The notes beneath the pieces were generated by a model. It did no database searches, had not been told where the DNA came from, and saw only the letters and a list, made by a program, of their open reading frames with translations. Below are positions 24,033 through 33,796 of a DNA stretch of 64,000 nt, in pieces. The first letter of the stretch is position 1. Each line of letters starts with the position of its first letter. Origin of the DNA: Planctomycetota bacterium (GTDB lineage Bacteria; Planctomycetota; UBA1135; GCA-002686595); contig JAJDEW010000150.1 in NCBI GenBank assembly GCA_029259595.1, positions 1-64,000 of the forward strand, written 5' to 3'. The position numbers and the translations under genes are program-made.

Positions 24033-26306
24033 TCAAACCGTTGCTTTTTTGGTCAAGGGCAAGCGTACGTGAAACTCGGTGCCGCCGGGCCCGCTACTGT
24101 AATCGATCGTTCCACCCATGTGTCTGACCTGTTTCTTCGAGATGTAGAGGCCAAGACCTGAACCGTTACCTCGGTCCTCCCCCCGGGAGAACATCGCAAA
24201 GACGCGTTCCCGGAACTCAGGGGGGATTCCGACGCCATCATCCCGCACCCTGATCTCCAAGAAGTCGCCCGTTGCCACGGCGCTTACATGAACGGTGCAT
24301 TGCAACCGTGACAGGTCGCGGTAGGCGATCCCATTGGCGATCAGATTGCGCAGGACCTGGGTCAGGCGCGGGCGATCGATCTCGACGGGTCCATCCGTCT
24401 CCACCGTGCGGCTGAGCGCGACCTCCTTCGCGCTGTCCATGTGAGCGAGCTCCTGGAAGCACTCGTCGATCAACTGTTCGAGGTCACAGAACTCGGTCAG
24501 GACGCCGTCTCGGTCGACCCGGGAGATGGCCAGAAGATCGACGACGAGGCGATCCAGGCGCTCGACGTTCTGCCGAATCAGAGGCAGGTACTGTTCGGCC
24601 TTCTCGGTGTCGTCGCGTTCGAGCATCCTCGAGCTGAGGTCGACCAAGCCCAGCATCGAGCGCAGGGGAGCACGAAGGTCGTGGGAGGCGGAATAGACGA
24701 AGGCGTCCAGCTCGTGATTGGTCGCGAGCAGAGAGCGGTTGGTTTCCCGCAGGCGGCTCTCGGCGCGGCGCAGTTCGCTCACGTCCTGTACCGTGATCGT
24801 ATAGAGCGTTCCGCCGGCGAGGTCCACGCGTCGAGCCAGGACGTAGGCCCGGAAGGGCGAGCCGTCAGCGCGCTGGCCTTCGATCTCGACGCGCGGTTCG
24901 TGGGGTTCGCGAACCCAGTCGACAGGGCTCGGTGGCTCGTCGTTCGGTACGAGGAGGCCGAGGTGCAAACCGACCACGTCGTTCGCGGCATAGCCGAAGA
25001 TGCGCTCGCAGCTGGCATTGAAGGTCGCGATGACCCCGGTCTCGTCCGTCGAAAAGACGCCGTCGGCCGTGCTCTCGAGGATGGCATCGAGGCGCTGTTC
25101 GCTTTCGCGTACCGAACGCACCATCCGCTGGAAGGCCGTGGCCAGCGCGCGCATCTCGTCGTCGGCGAAGTAGGGCAGGTCGACCTCGCGCGCGCCGGCG
25201 GTCAGGTTGTCGGAGGCCCGTGTCAGGTCGGTGAGCGGTCGGGTCAGTCGCCGGGAAGCGTCCCACGCGAACAGGAGACCGAGAATCAAGAGGACGATCG
25301 TCAGGAACAGGGCGCGGTAAGCGATCGCCGTGGCCTGAGCACGGGCTCCCGCGTAGGACCCGGTGACACCCAGGATCAGGAAGCGGTCGGGCTGCGCCGG
25401 GAAGGGATACACGCGGCAGTAGGCCGCCAGCTCGTCCGTGCGGGTCGACGGCGTGCTGACGAGAACGTCCAGGTCGGTGTTCGCGTACAGCGTCGCGAGG
25501 CTGGGATTGTCGCGCAAAGCGAGTTGGGGATTGCCGAGATCCCGGCCGAAGGTCATGGCCGGATCCGGGTGCCACACCCAGTCTCCGCGGTCGTCGGCGA
25601 GGTAGTGCGAGAAGGTCGTGGTGCCCGCGCGGAAGAGCTCCTCGATGTACGTGCGGAAGGCCAGATTGATGACGACCAGTCCGAGGATGCGGCCCTTCGG
25701 TCCGCGGATGATGCGCGTGGCGCGCAGCACGGGGACGACGGGAATCTGGAGGACCCCGTGTTCGCGGTTCAGGTCGATCGGAGAGTATTGAACCTTGTCC
25801 GTGCCGGTGCGCAGGGACGAACTGACGTAGGGACGTCCCGCCTTGTTCTGGAGCTCGCTATCGGAGATGCGGACCGGTCCTTCCGACCCACGCTGGATCC
25901 GAACGATCTCTTGACCGTCGGCGTCGATCAGGCGCAGCTGTTCGTAGTCCGGCTTGGCGCGGCCGATCTCACTGAAGACGTTTGCGAGCAGGTCCGCGGC
26001 CACGTCGAAGTCGCTGAACAAGTGCTCGGACGCGAACTCCGAACTCTTCGGGTTCTCGCGCGCGGCGTACAGGAGCAACGTCTCGCTGGCGAGTGGCAAC
26101 GTGGATAGGAACCGCACGTCGCTCGTGAGCTCGCCGAAGGCTGCATTCAGCCGCCGCGACTCGAGGAGGGCCTGTTGCTCGACCGTGTCAGCCTGGTGGC
26201 GGGCGACGAGCGAGCGGAAACTCCAGATGGTGACCGTGCCGAGGATCAAGGTCGGAATCAACACGAGTCCGATGGCGAACAGGCTGGTCTTCGAGCTGAT
26301 CTTCAA
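24033..26306 (-). CDS. Membrane sensor histidine kinase (dCache-like sensor, HAMP, PAS, HisKA)
   Basis: A 757-residue kinase if it starts at the TTG at 26306. No ATG or GTG precedes the first helix in frame. Order: membrane helix ~10-30; outside sensor ~35-325, dCache-like in size; second helix ~331-348; HAMP ~349-400; PAS ~405-510 (DGVFSTDETGVIATFNASCE); HisKA with His542 in SASHDLRAPLRS; then the ATPase with N box RNLIANGIAY, DDGVGIPPEFRERVF and GNGSGLGLYISKK. The H box is of the phytochrome/bacteriophytochrome-kinase type, which commonly pairs with single receivers such as the one 3 bases downstream. The signal is unknown. A TATTCT box lies ~45 bases upstream of the TTG. It is divergent from the gene at 26520. 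Confidence 0.92.
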   Translation of the reverse strand: MKISSKTSLFAIGLVLIPTLILGTVTIWSFRSLVARHQADTVEQQALLESRRLNAAFGELTSDVRFLSTLPLASETLLLYAARENPKSSEFASEHLFSDFDVAADLLANVFSEIGRAKPDYEQLRLIDADGQEIVRIQRGSEGPVRISDSELQNKAGRPYVSSSLRTGTDKVQYSPIDLNREHGVLQIPVVPVLRATRIIRGPKGRILGLVVINLAFRTYIEELFRAGTTTFSHYLADDRGDWVWHPDPAMTFGRDLGNPQLALRDNPSLATLYANTDLDVLVSTPSTRTDELAAYCRVYPFPAQPDRFLILGVTGSYAGARAQATAIAYRALFLTIVLLILGLLFAWDASRRLTRPLTDLTRASDNLTAGAREVDLPYFADDEMRALATAFQRMVRSVRESEQRLDAILESTADGVFSTDETGVIATFNASCERIFGYAANDVVGLHLGLLVPNDEPPSPVDWVREPHEPRVEIEGQRADGSPFRAYVLARRVDLAGGTLYTITVQDVSELRRAESRLRETNRSLLATNHELDAFVYSASHDLRAPLRSMLGLVDLSSRMLERDDTEKAEQYLPLIRQNVERLDRLVVDLLAISRVDRDGVLTEFCDLEQLIDECFQELAHMDSAKEVALSRTVETDGPVEIDRPRLTQVLRNLIANGIAYRDLSRLQCTVHVSAVATGDFLEIRVRDDGVGIPPEFRERVFAMFSRGEDRGNGSGLGLYISKKQVRHMGGTIDYSSGPGGTEFHVRLPLTKKATV

Positions 26307-26351
26307 GGGCGTGGGGCGCCGGGACAAAGCGTGCCGCCCGGCGGGGTTGTG

Positions 26352-26357
26352 AGAATA
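26352..26357 (-). promoter_or_regulatory. Candidate -10 box TATTCT
   Basis: On the minus strand TATTCT precedes the kinase start (TTG 26306) by 45 bases, in the 213-base divergent region shared with the gene at 26520. Confidence 0.35.
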
Positions 26358-26519
26358 GGTTGCCGGAGCGCGGGAGGGAAAGGATTGCGTGCTCGTGTTC
26401 CATGAGCCGTCGCATTTCCGTCCTGGGCGACGAGCGCGGTGTGACGCGGTTCGGATCCTTGGCCGCGCGGACGTTCGCCGCTTGCGTCGTCTTGGAAGTC
26501 GGATGTAAAACGGAGGGGC

Positions 26520-29033
26520 ATGAACGCGGGCGAGGAAGCGGGCAGGGGCAGGTCCGCCTCGCTGCACCAGGAGCGGGAATTCGGTCTCGGATTCGGGACG
26601 TTGCACCTGTTCGCGCTGTCCGGGTTCGCCCTGGCGCAACCGCTCTTCGACGTTTTGGGTCGCGAGGCGACCTTCTTCGTCGAGCACGACCTCGGGGGGG
26701 CGGAGCTCGTGCTGTTCGTGCTTCTGCTCGTCGGCGGATTCCCGTTGGCGCTGGTCGGCATCGAGGCGGCACTCTCGTGCGTGAGCCGACGGCTCGGACG
26801 CGCCGCGCGGCTCGTCTTCGTGTCGCTTCTCGTCGCCCTGATCGTGCTGCCGGTCGCGAAGCGCGCCGGTCTCGGTGGGCGGGAGACGCTCGCGCTCGCG
26901 CTCGCGTCCGGAGGCCTTGCGGGTGTTCTGTACGCGCGCTGGACGCTGGCGCGCTCCTTCCTGAGCCTCTTGGCCTGCGCGCCGCCGGTGTTCGCGCTGA
27001 TGTTTTTGGCCACGACCCCGGTGGGACGGCTGGTCTCCACCGTGCAGGCGGCGGATGTCGTCGTGAGTGCCGCTCCCTCCGAAACGACCGTGGTCTTTCT
27101 GGTGTTGGACGAGCTTCCCCTGGCGGGCCTCCTCGAGCGCGACCTCACGATCGACGAGGAGCTGTTCCCGAACTTCGCGCGCCTGGCCGCAGACTCGCTG
27201 TGGTTGCGCAACGCGACCGCCAACCACGCCTACACGAACCAGGTCGTTCCCGCGCTCTTGACCGGGAGGCTTCCGGCGCAGCAGCGGATCCCCCCGACTC
27301 TGCGCGAGCACCCCGACAACCTGTTCGCGCTCCTGGCGGGCTCCCACCGCATCGTGGCCGACGAGGTCGCGACACGCCTCTGTGCACCCGAGTGGAACAG
27401 CCTGGCGGACGAAGGGGGCGCGGCGCTGCGTTGGGAAGGACTGTTGCGGGACGTCTCACTCGTCTTCCTGCACATGGCCTTGCCCGAAGCGTTGGCCACG
27501 AGGCTCCCGCCGGTCAGCGAGACCTGGGGCGGCTTCGGCGGCGGCGGGGACGACGACGGCGACGGCCTGGACACGAGGGAGGATGCGACGCGGCAGTTCG
27601 ATGCGTTTCTCGGGCAGCTCGCAGCCGACGCAGAACCGACTCTGTACTACCTGCATCTCATGCTGCCGCACAAGCCCTGGAATCGGCTCCGCAACGGCAA
27701 GCGTTACGCCGAGTCCGCCCGGCTCGTCGGCAAGGGGCGCTCGCCGGGCATCGTCCGCCTGAATCCGGAGGTCTCTTCTGAGCTCTCCATGCAGCGCTTC
27801 CTGTTCCAGCTGGGGCATGTCGATCGGTTGCTGGGCGAATTGATGGAGCGACTCGAAGCTACGGGGCTGTACGAACGCGCGCTCGTCGTCGTGGCCGGTG
27901 ACCACGGTGCGACCTTCGAACCCGGGCACCATCGTCGGAATCCCGATCCCACGACCGTGCGCGACATCCTGCACGTGCCGTTGTTCCTGAAGTTGCCTGG
28001 TCAGCGGGCGGGTCGAGTCAGCGACCGCAACGTGGAGTCGATCGACGTCTTGCCCTCGGTCGCGGAGGCCCTCGGCCTCGAAGTGCCGTGGAAACTCGAC
28101 GGGGTGTCCTTCCTGGACGACGAGCGAGCGGCGCGCCCGGACAAGCGCATCGGAAGCAAGGCGGGCCTGCCCATGATCCTCGACGGTGACCTACCGCGAC
28201 ACTGGCCCCTGCTCGCGCGCCGCCTGGCGACGTTCGGTTCGGCCGAGGGTTGGGAAGACATCGAGGCCTTCGGCCCCTGGAAGAAGCTCGTCGGCCGTCC
28301 ACTGGCGGACTTCCGGATCTCGGCGGCGACCTCGATCGTGCCGCGCGTCGATGGCTATTCGCTCTTCGAGGGGGTCGACACGGCCTCCGACTTCTCGGTG
28401 TCCTTCTTGCGCGGTCGCTTGGTCGGCGACGGGACGCCCCTTCCGACTCGTCTCGCCTTCTCGGTCAACGGGATCATTCGTACGGTCAGCGGTGTGCTGT
28501 CCGAAGGCCCGACGGTCGTGGAGTGCGGAGTCTTTCTGCCGGACGCGGCCTTCCGCGACGGCCGCAACGACGTCCGTATCTTCGGAATCGTCGACGAGGA
28601 CGAGCTCACCGCCTTCGAAGTGTTCACGTACCGCCTCGACGTCGAAGTCGGCGCCATCGTGCGGTCCGATGGCCGCGCTTACCCCCTGCGTCCCGGGGTC
28701 GTCGATGGTGGTGTGAACGCGGCCCCCGTGCGCGCCACCTTTGCCGATGTCTCCGGCTGGGCGGCGGATCTCGTCGGCGGACGACCGGCGGATCTGGTCG
28801 TCTTCGTGTTCGAGGACGGCCTCACACTCGACGTTCCGATCGGGTTGCCCTCGCCGGCGCTGGCCGACCAGACGGGCCAGCGTGCCCTGCGGAAGTCGGC
28901 CTTCGGGACGAAGGTCCCGCTCGAGCTCGGGGATGGGGACTTGACCGGCAAGCTCCGGGCCTTCGCCCTCCTCGGCGACTCCGCCAGCGAACTCGAGTTC
29001 CACGGACCGGCCGCCTGGTTGCGGGCTCCGTGA
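26520..29033 (+). CDS. Membrane-anchored alkaline-phosphatase/sulfatase-fold protein
   Basis: An 837-residue protein. The first ~170 residues hold about five membrane helices; an outside domain of the sulfatase/phosphatase superfamily follows. It opens with TVVFLVLDELPLAGLL, a metal-binding strand with a single Asp, and has the nucleophile-site analogue NHAYTNQVVPALLTG, Thr instead of Cys. Later residues include LVVVAGDHGATFEPGHHR as the second metal site. The last ~250 residues are beta-rich. Membrane-plus-domain layouts like this occur in phosphoglycerol and phosphoethanolamine transferases, so a transfer to a surface glycan is possible. The substrate is not inferable. A GGAGGGG ribosome site lies just before the ATG. 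Confidence 0.72.
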   Translation: MNAGEEAGRGRSASLHQEREFGLGFGTLHLFALSGFALAQPLFDVLGREATFFVEHDLGGAELVLFVLLLVGGFPLALVGIEAALSCVSRRLGRAARLVFVSLLVALIVLPVAKRAGLGGRETLALALASGGLAGVLYARWTLARSFLSLLACAPPVFALMFLATTPVGRLVSTVQAADVVVSAAPSETTVVFLVLDELPLAGLLERDLTIDEELFPNFARLAADSLWLRNATANHAYTNQVVPALLTGRLPAQQRIPPTLREHPDNLFALLAGSHRIVADEVATRLCAPEWNSLADEGGAALRWEGLLRDVSLVFLHMALPEALATRLPPVSETWGGFGGGGDDDGDGLDTREDATRQFDAFLGQLAADAEPTLYYLHLMLPHKPWNRLRNGKRYAESARLVGKGRSPGIVRLNPEVSSELSMQRFLFQLGHVDRLLGELMERLEATGLYERALVVVAGDHGATFEPGHHRRNPDPTTVRDILHVPLFLKLPGQRAGRVSDRNVESIDVLPSVAEALGLEVPWKLDGVSFLDDERAARPDKRIGSKAGLPMILDGDLPRHWPLLARRLATFGSAEGWEDIEAFGPWKKLVGRPLADFRISAATSIVPRVDGYSLFEGVDTASDFSVSFLRGRLVGDGTPLPTRLAFSVNGIIRTVSGVLSEGPTVVECGVFLPDAAFRDGRNDVRIFGIVDEDELTAFEVFTYRLDVEVGAIVRSDGRAYPLRPGVVDGGVNAAPVRATFADVSGWAADLVGGRPADLVVFVFEDGLTLDVPIGLPSPALADQTGQRALRKSAFGTKVPLELGDGDLTGKLRAFALLGDSASELEFHGPAAWLRAP

Positions 29034-29077
29034 CGAGACTCCCGCACAGCGCGCGCGAGCTCGGGATGGATGCGCGC

Positions 29078-29083
29078 TAGACT
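29078..29083 (+). promoter_or_regulatory. Candidate -10 box TAGACT
   Basis: TAGACT lies 23 bases before the kinase ATG at 29107, with GGGAGGAAAGG as the ribosome site between them. Confidence 0.45.
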
Positions 29084-29106
29084 GACGGCGCTATGGGAGG
29101 AAAGGC

Positions 29107-31908
29107 ATGAGTGGGGCGGAGCAGGATCGGGAACGGCAGGCGGAAGTGCTCTATGCGAGCCTCGTCGACCGCACGGGGATCGTCTCGGACGAGGCGCTCG
29201 AGGATCTGTGCGTTCGCCACGCGCCGCTCGAGTCCCAGCTTCGTTCGGTGCACGAGCGCTGGCGAGGCGCGGCCTCGATCTATCGCAACTTGAACCGCCA
29301 CGTTTCGGTGGCGGACTCTCTCGCAGCGCTGGGCCGTGACGTCGGGCCCGGCCTCGAGCTCGAGGGTGAGGCGCCCGTGACCGGCGCGCGCCGGATGATC
29401 CGTCGGCTGGAGGCCTACGCACCGAAGAGCGCGCGTTATGAAGTGCGCGGTGAGCTCGCGCGCGGGGGCATGGGCGCGATCTTGCACGTCTATGACGCCG
29501 ACCTGCGCCGCAACCTGGCCATGAAAGTCGTGCTCTCGGAGGACGGGAGCGAGGAAGCGGCGGTCGACACGGTGGGGGACGTCCCGCTCGGGCGCTTCTT
29601 GGAAGAGGCGCAGATCACCGGACAGCTCGATCACCCCGGGATCGTTCCGGTGCACGAGCTCGGCGTGGACGAGGGCGGCCGCGTGTTCTTCACCATGCGC
29701 CTCGTGAAGGGGCGCGAGCTCAAGACCATCATCGAACAGGCGCACCGCGGCGAGGACGGCTGGACCCAGACCAGGGTCCTGCGGGTGATCCTCAAGATCG
29801 CCGAGACGATGGCCTATGCGCACTACAAGGGCGTCATCCACCGCGACCTGAAACCCGCCAACGTCATGGTCGGGCGTCACGGTGAGGTGTATGTCATGGA
29901 CTGGGGCCTCGCGCGCGTGCGTGGACGGCGGGACTCGCGCAACGTGCGGGTCAAGAAGCTCGCGGACTCCGCGCAGTCGATCATCCACACCGAGCGGGAC
30001 GAGGACAAAGGCGCGCTGGAGACGATGGACGGGCACGTGCTCGGCACTCCGGCCTACATGTCGCCCGAGCAGGCGATCGGCGACGTCGAGGGCATCGACG
30101 AGCGCTCCGACGTCTTTTCTCTGGGTGCGATCCTGTACCACGCGTTGGCCGGACACGCACCCTACGAGGTGCCCGGCAGGGAGATGAACGGCTATGCCGT
30201 CTGGGGCTTGGTTCAGGCCGGTGAGCCGGATCCGCTCGCGAATCGAGCTTCCGACGCCCCCGGCGAGCTGGTCGCGATCTGCGAGAAGGCCATGCACCGC
30301 GATCCCGCCCGGCGCTACGCGACCATGGGCGAGTTCGGGGACGACTTGGCCGCGTTTCTCGACGGACGCGTCGTGCACGCTTTCGAGACCGGTGCGTTGG
30401 CGGAGTTTCGCAAATGGGTCCGTCGCAATCGCGCCACCGCGGCCGCCAGCGCGACGGCGCTCCTCTTGGCGCTCTTCGGGCTCGCCAGCACGTCCTTCGT
30501 GCAGGCCCGGGCCAACGACGAGCTCGGCGAGAAGAACGCTGCACTCGAGCTTGCGACCGAGCGCTTTCGGACGGCCCGCGACGAGGCCGACCACGTCGTC
30601 GAATTCCTGTCGGGCTTGTTCGCGTCGCAAGACCCCGAGTACGCGCGCGGTGAGACCGTGACCGCCAAGGAGCTGCTCGACCGTGGTGCGGCCTCCATCG
30701 CCGCGGCGAACGACATCAGCCCGGTCGTCGCGGCCCGGATGATGGACGTGATGGGGAGCGCCTACGACTCGCTGGGACTCTACGACGAGGCGAGTCCGTT
30801 GCTGGAGGGGGCGCTCGAAGTGCGGGCGAGCACGCTCGGTCCCGATGCACCGGAGACGCTCGCGTCGAGAGGGAGTCTGGGCTGGCACGAGCTCCTGGTG
30901 GGACGCTACGACGAGGCGGAGCGGCTTCTGGATGCGGCGCTCGTGGCGCAACGCGAAAGCTTCGGCGACGAGGACGAGCGCACGCTCGAGACGCGCGGCC
31001 GGCTCGCGACGCTGCGGGCCAAGCAAGGTCGTTTCGAAGAGGCGGAGCGTTTGCACCGCGAGCTCCTGGACGAGAAGCGGCGGGCTCTCGGAGCCGGCCA
31101 CGCAGCGACCTTGACGACCGAGAACGACCTCGGGCAGATCCTCTCCGAGCTCGGGCGCTACGACGAGGCCGAAGAGCACCTGCAGTCGAGCTACCAAGCC
31201 CGCAAGACGCTCCTGGGTGAGGACCATCCCGACACGCTGCACTCACTCCACAGGCTGGCCAGCGTGCTCAGTCGCGAGGGCCGTAGCACCGAGGCCCTCG
31301 CGATCTACGAGGACGTGCTCGCGGCGCGAATCCGCGTGCTCGGCGACGACCATCCGCGCACGCTCGCGACGCTCAACGACGTGGCTTACCAGCACTTCAT
31401 AGCCGGGCGCCTGGCGCAGGCGCAACCGCTCTACGAGCGCGCCCTCGCGGGCTTCCGACGCGTACTGGGCGATGACCATCCCGACACCCTGACGATCCTC
31501 AACAACCTCGGCAGCCTCTACCACTCCCTGGGGCGCTGGAACGATGCGGAAGCGCTCCTGAACGAGGCCTTCGAAGTGTCTCTGCGCGTGCGCGGTGAAG
31601 ATCACCCGCACACCTTGGGAGCGATGAACAGCCTCGCCTTCCACTACTTCCAGCGCGGCCGCCTGGACGACGCCGAGCCGCTGTTCACCGAAGCCCTCGA
31701 GCGCTTGCGCGAGGTCCTGGGCGAGGCGCACCCCAACACGCTCATCCTGATGCAGAGCCTCGCGACGCTGTACCGCGAGCAGGGACGCCTCGAGGAAGCC
31801 GAAGAGCTGGCGCGCGACCTGCTTCTCTTGACGGAACGCGACGACGCGAACCGCGCCTCGCGGCGCGCTCTGCTGGAGTCGATTCAGGCCGAGCTCGATG
31901 GCCGCTGA
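29107..31908 (+). CDS. Ser/Thr protein kinase with C-terminal TPR repeats
   Basis: A 933-residue PknB-type kinase. A helical head (~1-105) precedes the kinase domain (~111-420): glycine loop GELARGGMGAIL, Lys140, HRDLKPANVMV with catalytic Asp247, and DWG at 265-267 in place of DFG. A membrane helix follows at ~440-460 (SATALLLALFGLASTSFV). The outside or distal part is ~10 tetratricopeptide repeats of the 42-residue kinesin-light-chain-like type (GRYDEAERLLDAAL; LGDDHPDTLTILNNLGSLY). The catalytic residues are complete. TPR-kinases of this layout are abundant in planctomycetes; targets are unknown. A TAGACT box and GGAGG ribosome site precede it. Confidence 0.93.
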   Translation: MSGAEQDRERQAEVLYASLVDRTGIVSDEALEDLCVRHAPLESQLRSVHERWRGAASIYRNLNRHVSVADSLAALGRDVGPGLELEGEAPVTGARRMIRRLEAYAPKSARYEVRGELARGGMGAILHVYDADLRRNLAMKVVLSEDGSEEAAVDTVGDVPLGRFLEEAQITGQLDHPGIVPVHELGVDEGGRVFFTMRLVKGRELKTIIEQAHRGEDGWTQTRVLRVILKIAETMAYAHYKGVIHRDLKPANVMVGRHGEVYVMDWGLARVRGRRDSRNVRVKKLADSAQSIIHTERDEDKGALETMDGHVLGTPAYMSPEQAIGDVEGIDERSDVFSLGAILYHALAGHAPYEVPGREMNGYAVWGLVQAGEPDPLANRASDAPGELVAICEKAMHRDPARRYATMGEFGDDLAAFLDGRVVHAFETGALAEFRKWVRRNRATAAASATALLLALFGLASTSFVQARANDELGEKNAALELATERFRTARDEADHVVEFLSGLFASQDPEYARGETVTAKELLDRGAASIAAANDISPVVAARMMDVMGSAYDSLGLYDEASPLLEGALEVRASTLGPDAPETLASRGSLGWHELLVGRYDEAERLLDAALVAQRESFGDEDERTLETRGRLATLRAKQGRFEEAERLHRELLDEKRRALGAGHAATLTTENDLGQILSELGRYDEAEEHLQSSYQARKTLLGEDHPDTLHSLHRLASVLSREGRSTEALAIYEDVLAARIRVLGDDHPRTLATLNDVAYQHFIAGRLAQAQPLYERALAGFRRVLGDDHPDTLTILNNLGSLYHSLGRWNDAEALLNEAFEVSLRVRGEDHPHTLGAMNSLAFHYFQRGRLDDAEPLFTEALERLREVLGEAHPNTLILMQSLATLYREQGRLEEAEELARDLLLLTERDDANRASRRALLESIQAELDGR

Positions 31909-31950
31909 GCCAGGAGTGCGGCGGACGCCGCTCGACGCCGGGGATGCGCT

Positions 31951-33624
31951 TCAGAGCCCGACGATGAACTCGAGGCGGTTCGTCAGGGTGAAGGTGCCGT
32001 TGCGGAACCACAGGCCCCCCTGCGTGTAGAGCCGGACGCCGACGACGCGCGGATCGGGCGGAATCGCCACGCGGAAGGGCTGCCCGGGCAGCGAGCCGAA
32101 GCTCGCGATGGGGTTGGGCTGACGCACGCTGATGAGGAGCTCGCCCGAGGCGCCCGTCGACATGCGCGACGGGACGTTCGAGACTCCCATGAAGTGGAAC
32201 AGCGGCTCGCCGAGGAAGCCCGCGGAGTCGATGAAGGGCTGCCAGAGCGTCCCGATCCGGGTGGGGGAGTTGCCCGGTTGGAAGATCTCGGGGTTCACGC
32301 CGCTGCCGTTGCTCGTGATGATGCTCGCGGCCGTGAGGAACAGGTTCCAGGCCGCGCCCCTGCCGTTGCCGGCCAGGCTGTCCCCGGGAGTCCCGACGAC
32401 GATGTCGGGGGCCTCGTCGGCGTTGATGCGTCCGAGGAAGCCCAGCGCCGAGCCGAAGGCGTCGCCATCCGCGAGCGTGCCGGCGAAGCCGCCGCTCGTG
32501 CTGCTGGCCGTGTAGGTGCGGTTGACGCGACCGTTCGCGGTCAAGAGCAGGGTCCGCAGCGCGCCGCGGTCCGTTCCACCGTCGTCGCTGCCCGGCAGGC
32601 CGACGTGGAGGTCGGGCAAGCGGTCGAAGTCGATGTCGCCCACGCTGAGGACAGCCGCTCCGAAGGCGTCGCCGTCCGCGAGCGGCTGCATTCCGTTCAA
32701 ACCGCTGGCGAGCTTGGTCGACGAGAGCAGCGCGCCGGCGTCGTCGAGAAAGAGCACCCAGACCGCTCCGCGTTCGTTGCCACCCGTGTCGTCGCCCGGG
32801 GCACCGGCCGCAAGATCGACGTGGCCGTCCTGGTCGAGGTCGCCCAGCGAGGTCAACGAGGCGGCGAAACGGTCCCCGGCCACGGGGCCGCTGACGGGAA
32901 GCGCGAGGCGGTGGCTCTTCGTGAGCGTGCCGTTGCTCTTCAAGAAGACGATGTAGAGAGCACCGGTTCCACCGACCGACTCCTGGTCGACGCCGAGCGC
33001 GATGTCGGGAGTCCCGTTGCCATCGAGGTCGCCGATGCCCGCGAGGCTCGCGCCGATGCGGTCACCGCTGCCGAGCAGGGCCGCGCCGAGCGCGTCTTCG
33101 AGTTGCGCGATCTTGTGATGCGAACGCACCGTGCCGTCGGCCTGGAGGAACAGGACCCAGAGCGCGCCGGTGTCCGTACCGCGCTCATCGTCACCATCCG
33201 CGCCGACGATCAGGTCCGGGATGCCGTCGCGATCGAGATCGCCCGGTCCGCAGACGGAGGATCCGAAGCGATCGCCGTCCGCGAGCGCACCCGCGAAGCC
33301 GCCGGAAGTGTCGCTGACCTTGACCGTGCTCCGCACGCTGCCGGCGTCGTCGAGGAACAGGATCCAGCTCGCACCGCGCTCGGCTCCGCCGTCATCGTCT
33401 CCGGGCGCGCCGACGACGAGTTCGAACAAGCCGTCGCCGTCGAGGTCGCCCAGGGACGCGACCGCTGCGCCGAAACGATCCTCGTCGTCGAGGGCGGCGG
33501 GAAAGCCGCCGCTGCCCTGCGCGATGCGCAGTTCGGTTTGTACGAGATCCTGCGCGGCGGGGGATACGGCCAGGAGCAGGGCGAGCACGGACAGACGGGA
33601 AGCGAAAGGGAAGCGGTGCAACAT
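31951..33624 (-). CDS. Secreted FG-GAP (beta-propeller) protein with shared C-terminal module
   Basis: A 557-residue exported protein (signal: SRLSVLALLLAVSPAAQ). Six FG-GAP-like repeats of ~70 residues run through it, each with a calcium loop of the D-x-D-x-D-G type and a following [VA]G-[AVL]-x-G-[DS] turn (GDLDGDGLFELVVGAPGDDD; GDLDQDGHVDLAAGAPGDDT). Such propellers bind partners outside the cell. The last ~60 residues form a separate module (PFRVAIPPDPRVVGVRLYTQ, then GG, then FTLTNRLEFIVGL) that recurs in the otherwise unrelated secreted protein at 36391. It converges with the kinase gene, 42 bases apart. Confidence 0.82.
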   Translation of the reverse strand: MLHRFPFASRLSVLALLLAVSPAAQDLVQTELRIAQGSGGFPAALDDEDRFGAAVASLGDLDGDGLFELVVGAPGDDDGGAERGASWILFLDDAGSVRSTVKVSDTSGGFAGALADGDRFGSSVCGPGDLDRDGIPDLIVGADGDDERGTDTGALWVLFLQADGTVRSHHKIAQLEDALGAALLGSGDRIGASLAGIGDLDGNGTPDIALGVDQESVGGTGALYIVFLKSNGTLTKSHRLALPVSGPVAGDRFAASLTSLGDLDQDGHVDLAAGAPGDDTGGNERGAVWVLFLDDAGALLSSTKLASGLNGMQPLADGDAFGAAVLSVGDIDFDRLPDLHVGLPGSDDGGTDRGALRTLLLTANGRVNRTYTASSTSGGFAGTLADGDAFGSALGFLGRINADEAPDIVVGTPGDSLAGNGRGAAWNLFLTAASIITSNGSGVNPEIFQPGNSPTRIGTLWQPFIDSAGFLGEPLFHFMGVSNVPSRMSTGASGELLISVRQPNPIASFGSLPGQPFRVAIPPDPRVVGVRLYTQGGLWFRNGTFTLTNRLEFIVGL

Positions 33625-33668
33625 GATGCCGAGGCGTCTCAGTCGGGATGGAAAAAACGGGGACGCCC

Positions 33669-33674
33669 AGTCTA
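33669..33674 (-). promoter_or_regulatory. Candidate -10 box TAGACT
   Basis: On the minus strand, TAGACT precedes the FG-GAP gene start at 33624 by 44 bases. Confidence 0.42.
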
Positions 33675-33758
33675 CTCCAGGGATCCGGATCCGATTGGAG
33701 TTTCCTAGGGGCCGGCACCCCGGGCGCGCGACGCAGACGCGGCCCCCCCGCTGACTCC

Positions 33759-33794
33759 GAGGAGCCCGAGAAGCCCGGGGAGCCCGGGGAGGCT
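33759..33794. repeat. Four 9-base imperfect tandem units
   Basis: GAGGAGCCC, GAGAAGCCC, GGGGAGCCC and GGGGAGGCT follow each other between the two divergent-end genes. They lie just after the stop of the BNR gene on the minus strand. It is a short low-complexity repeat with no known role. Confidence 0.5.
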
Positions 33795-33796
33795 CG

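Noticed and set aside
29077-31242. Long minus-strand open frame of about 720 codons antisense to the TPR kinase
   Set aside because: Shadow frame caused by GC-rich codons; no domain is recognisable and the plus-strand kinase is certain.
33759-33794. Nine-base repeat as a coding collagen-like tract
   Set aside because: It lies outside genes in the frames I trust and is only four imperfect units.
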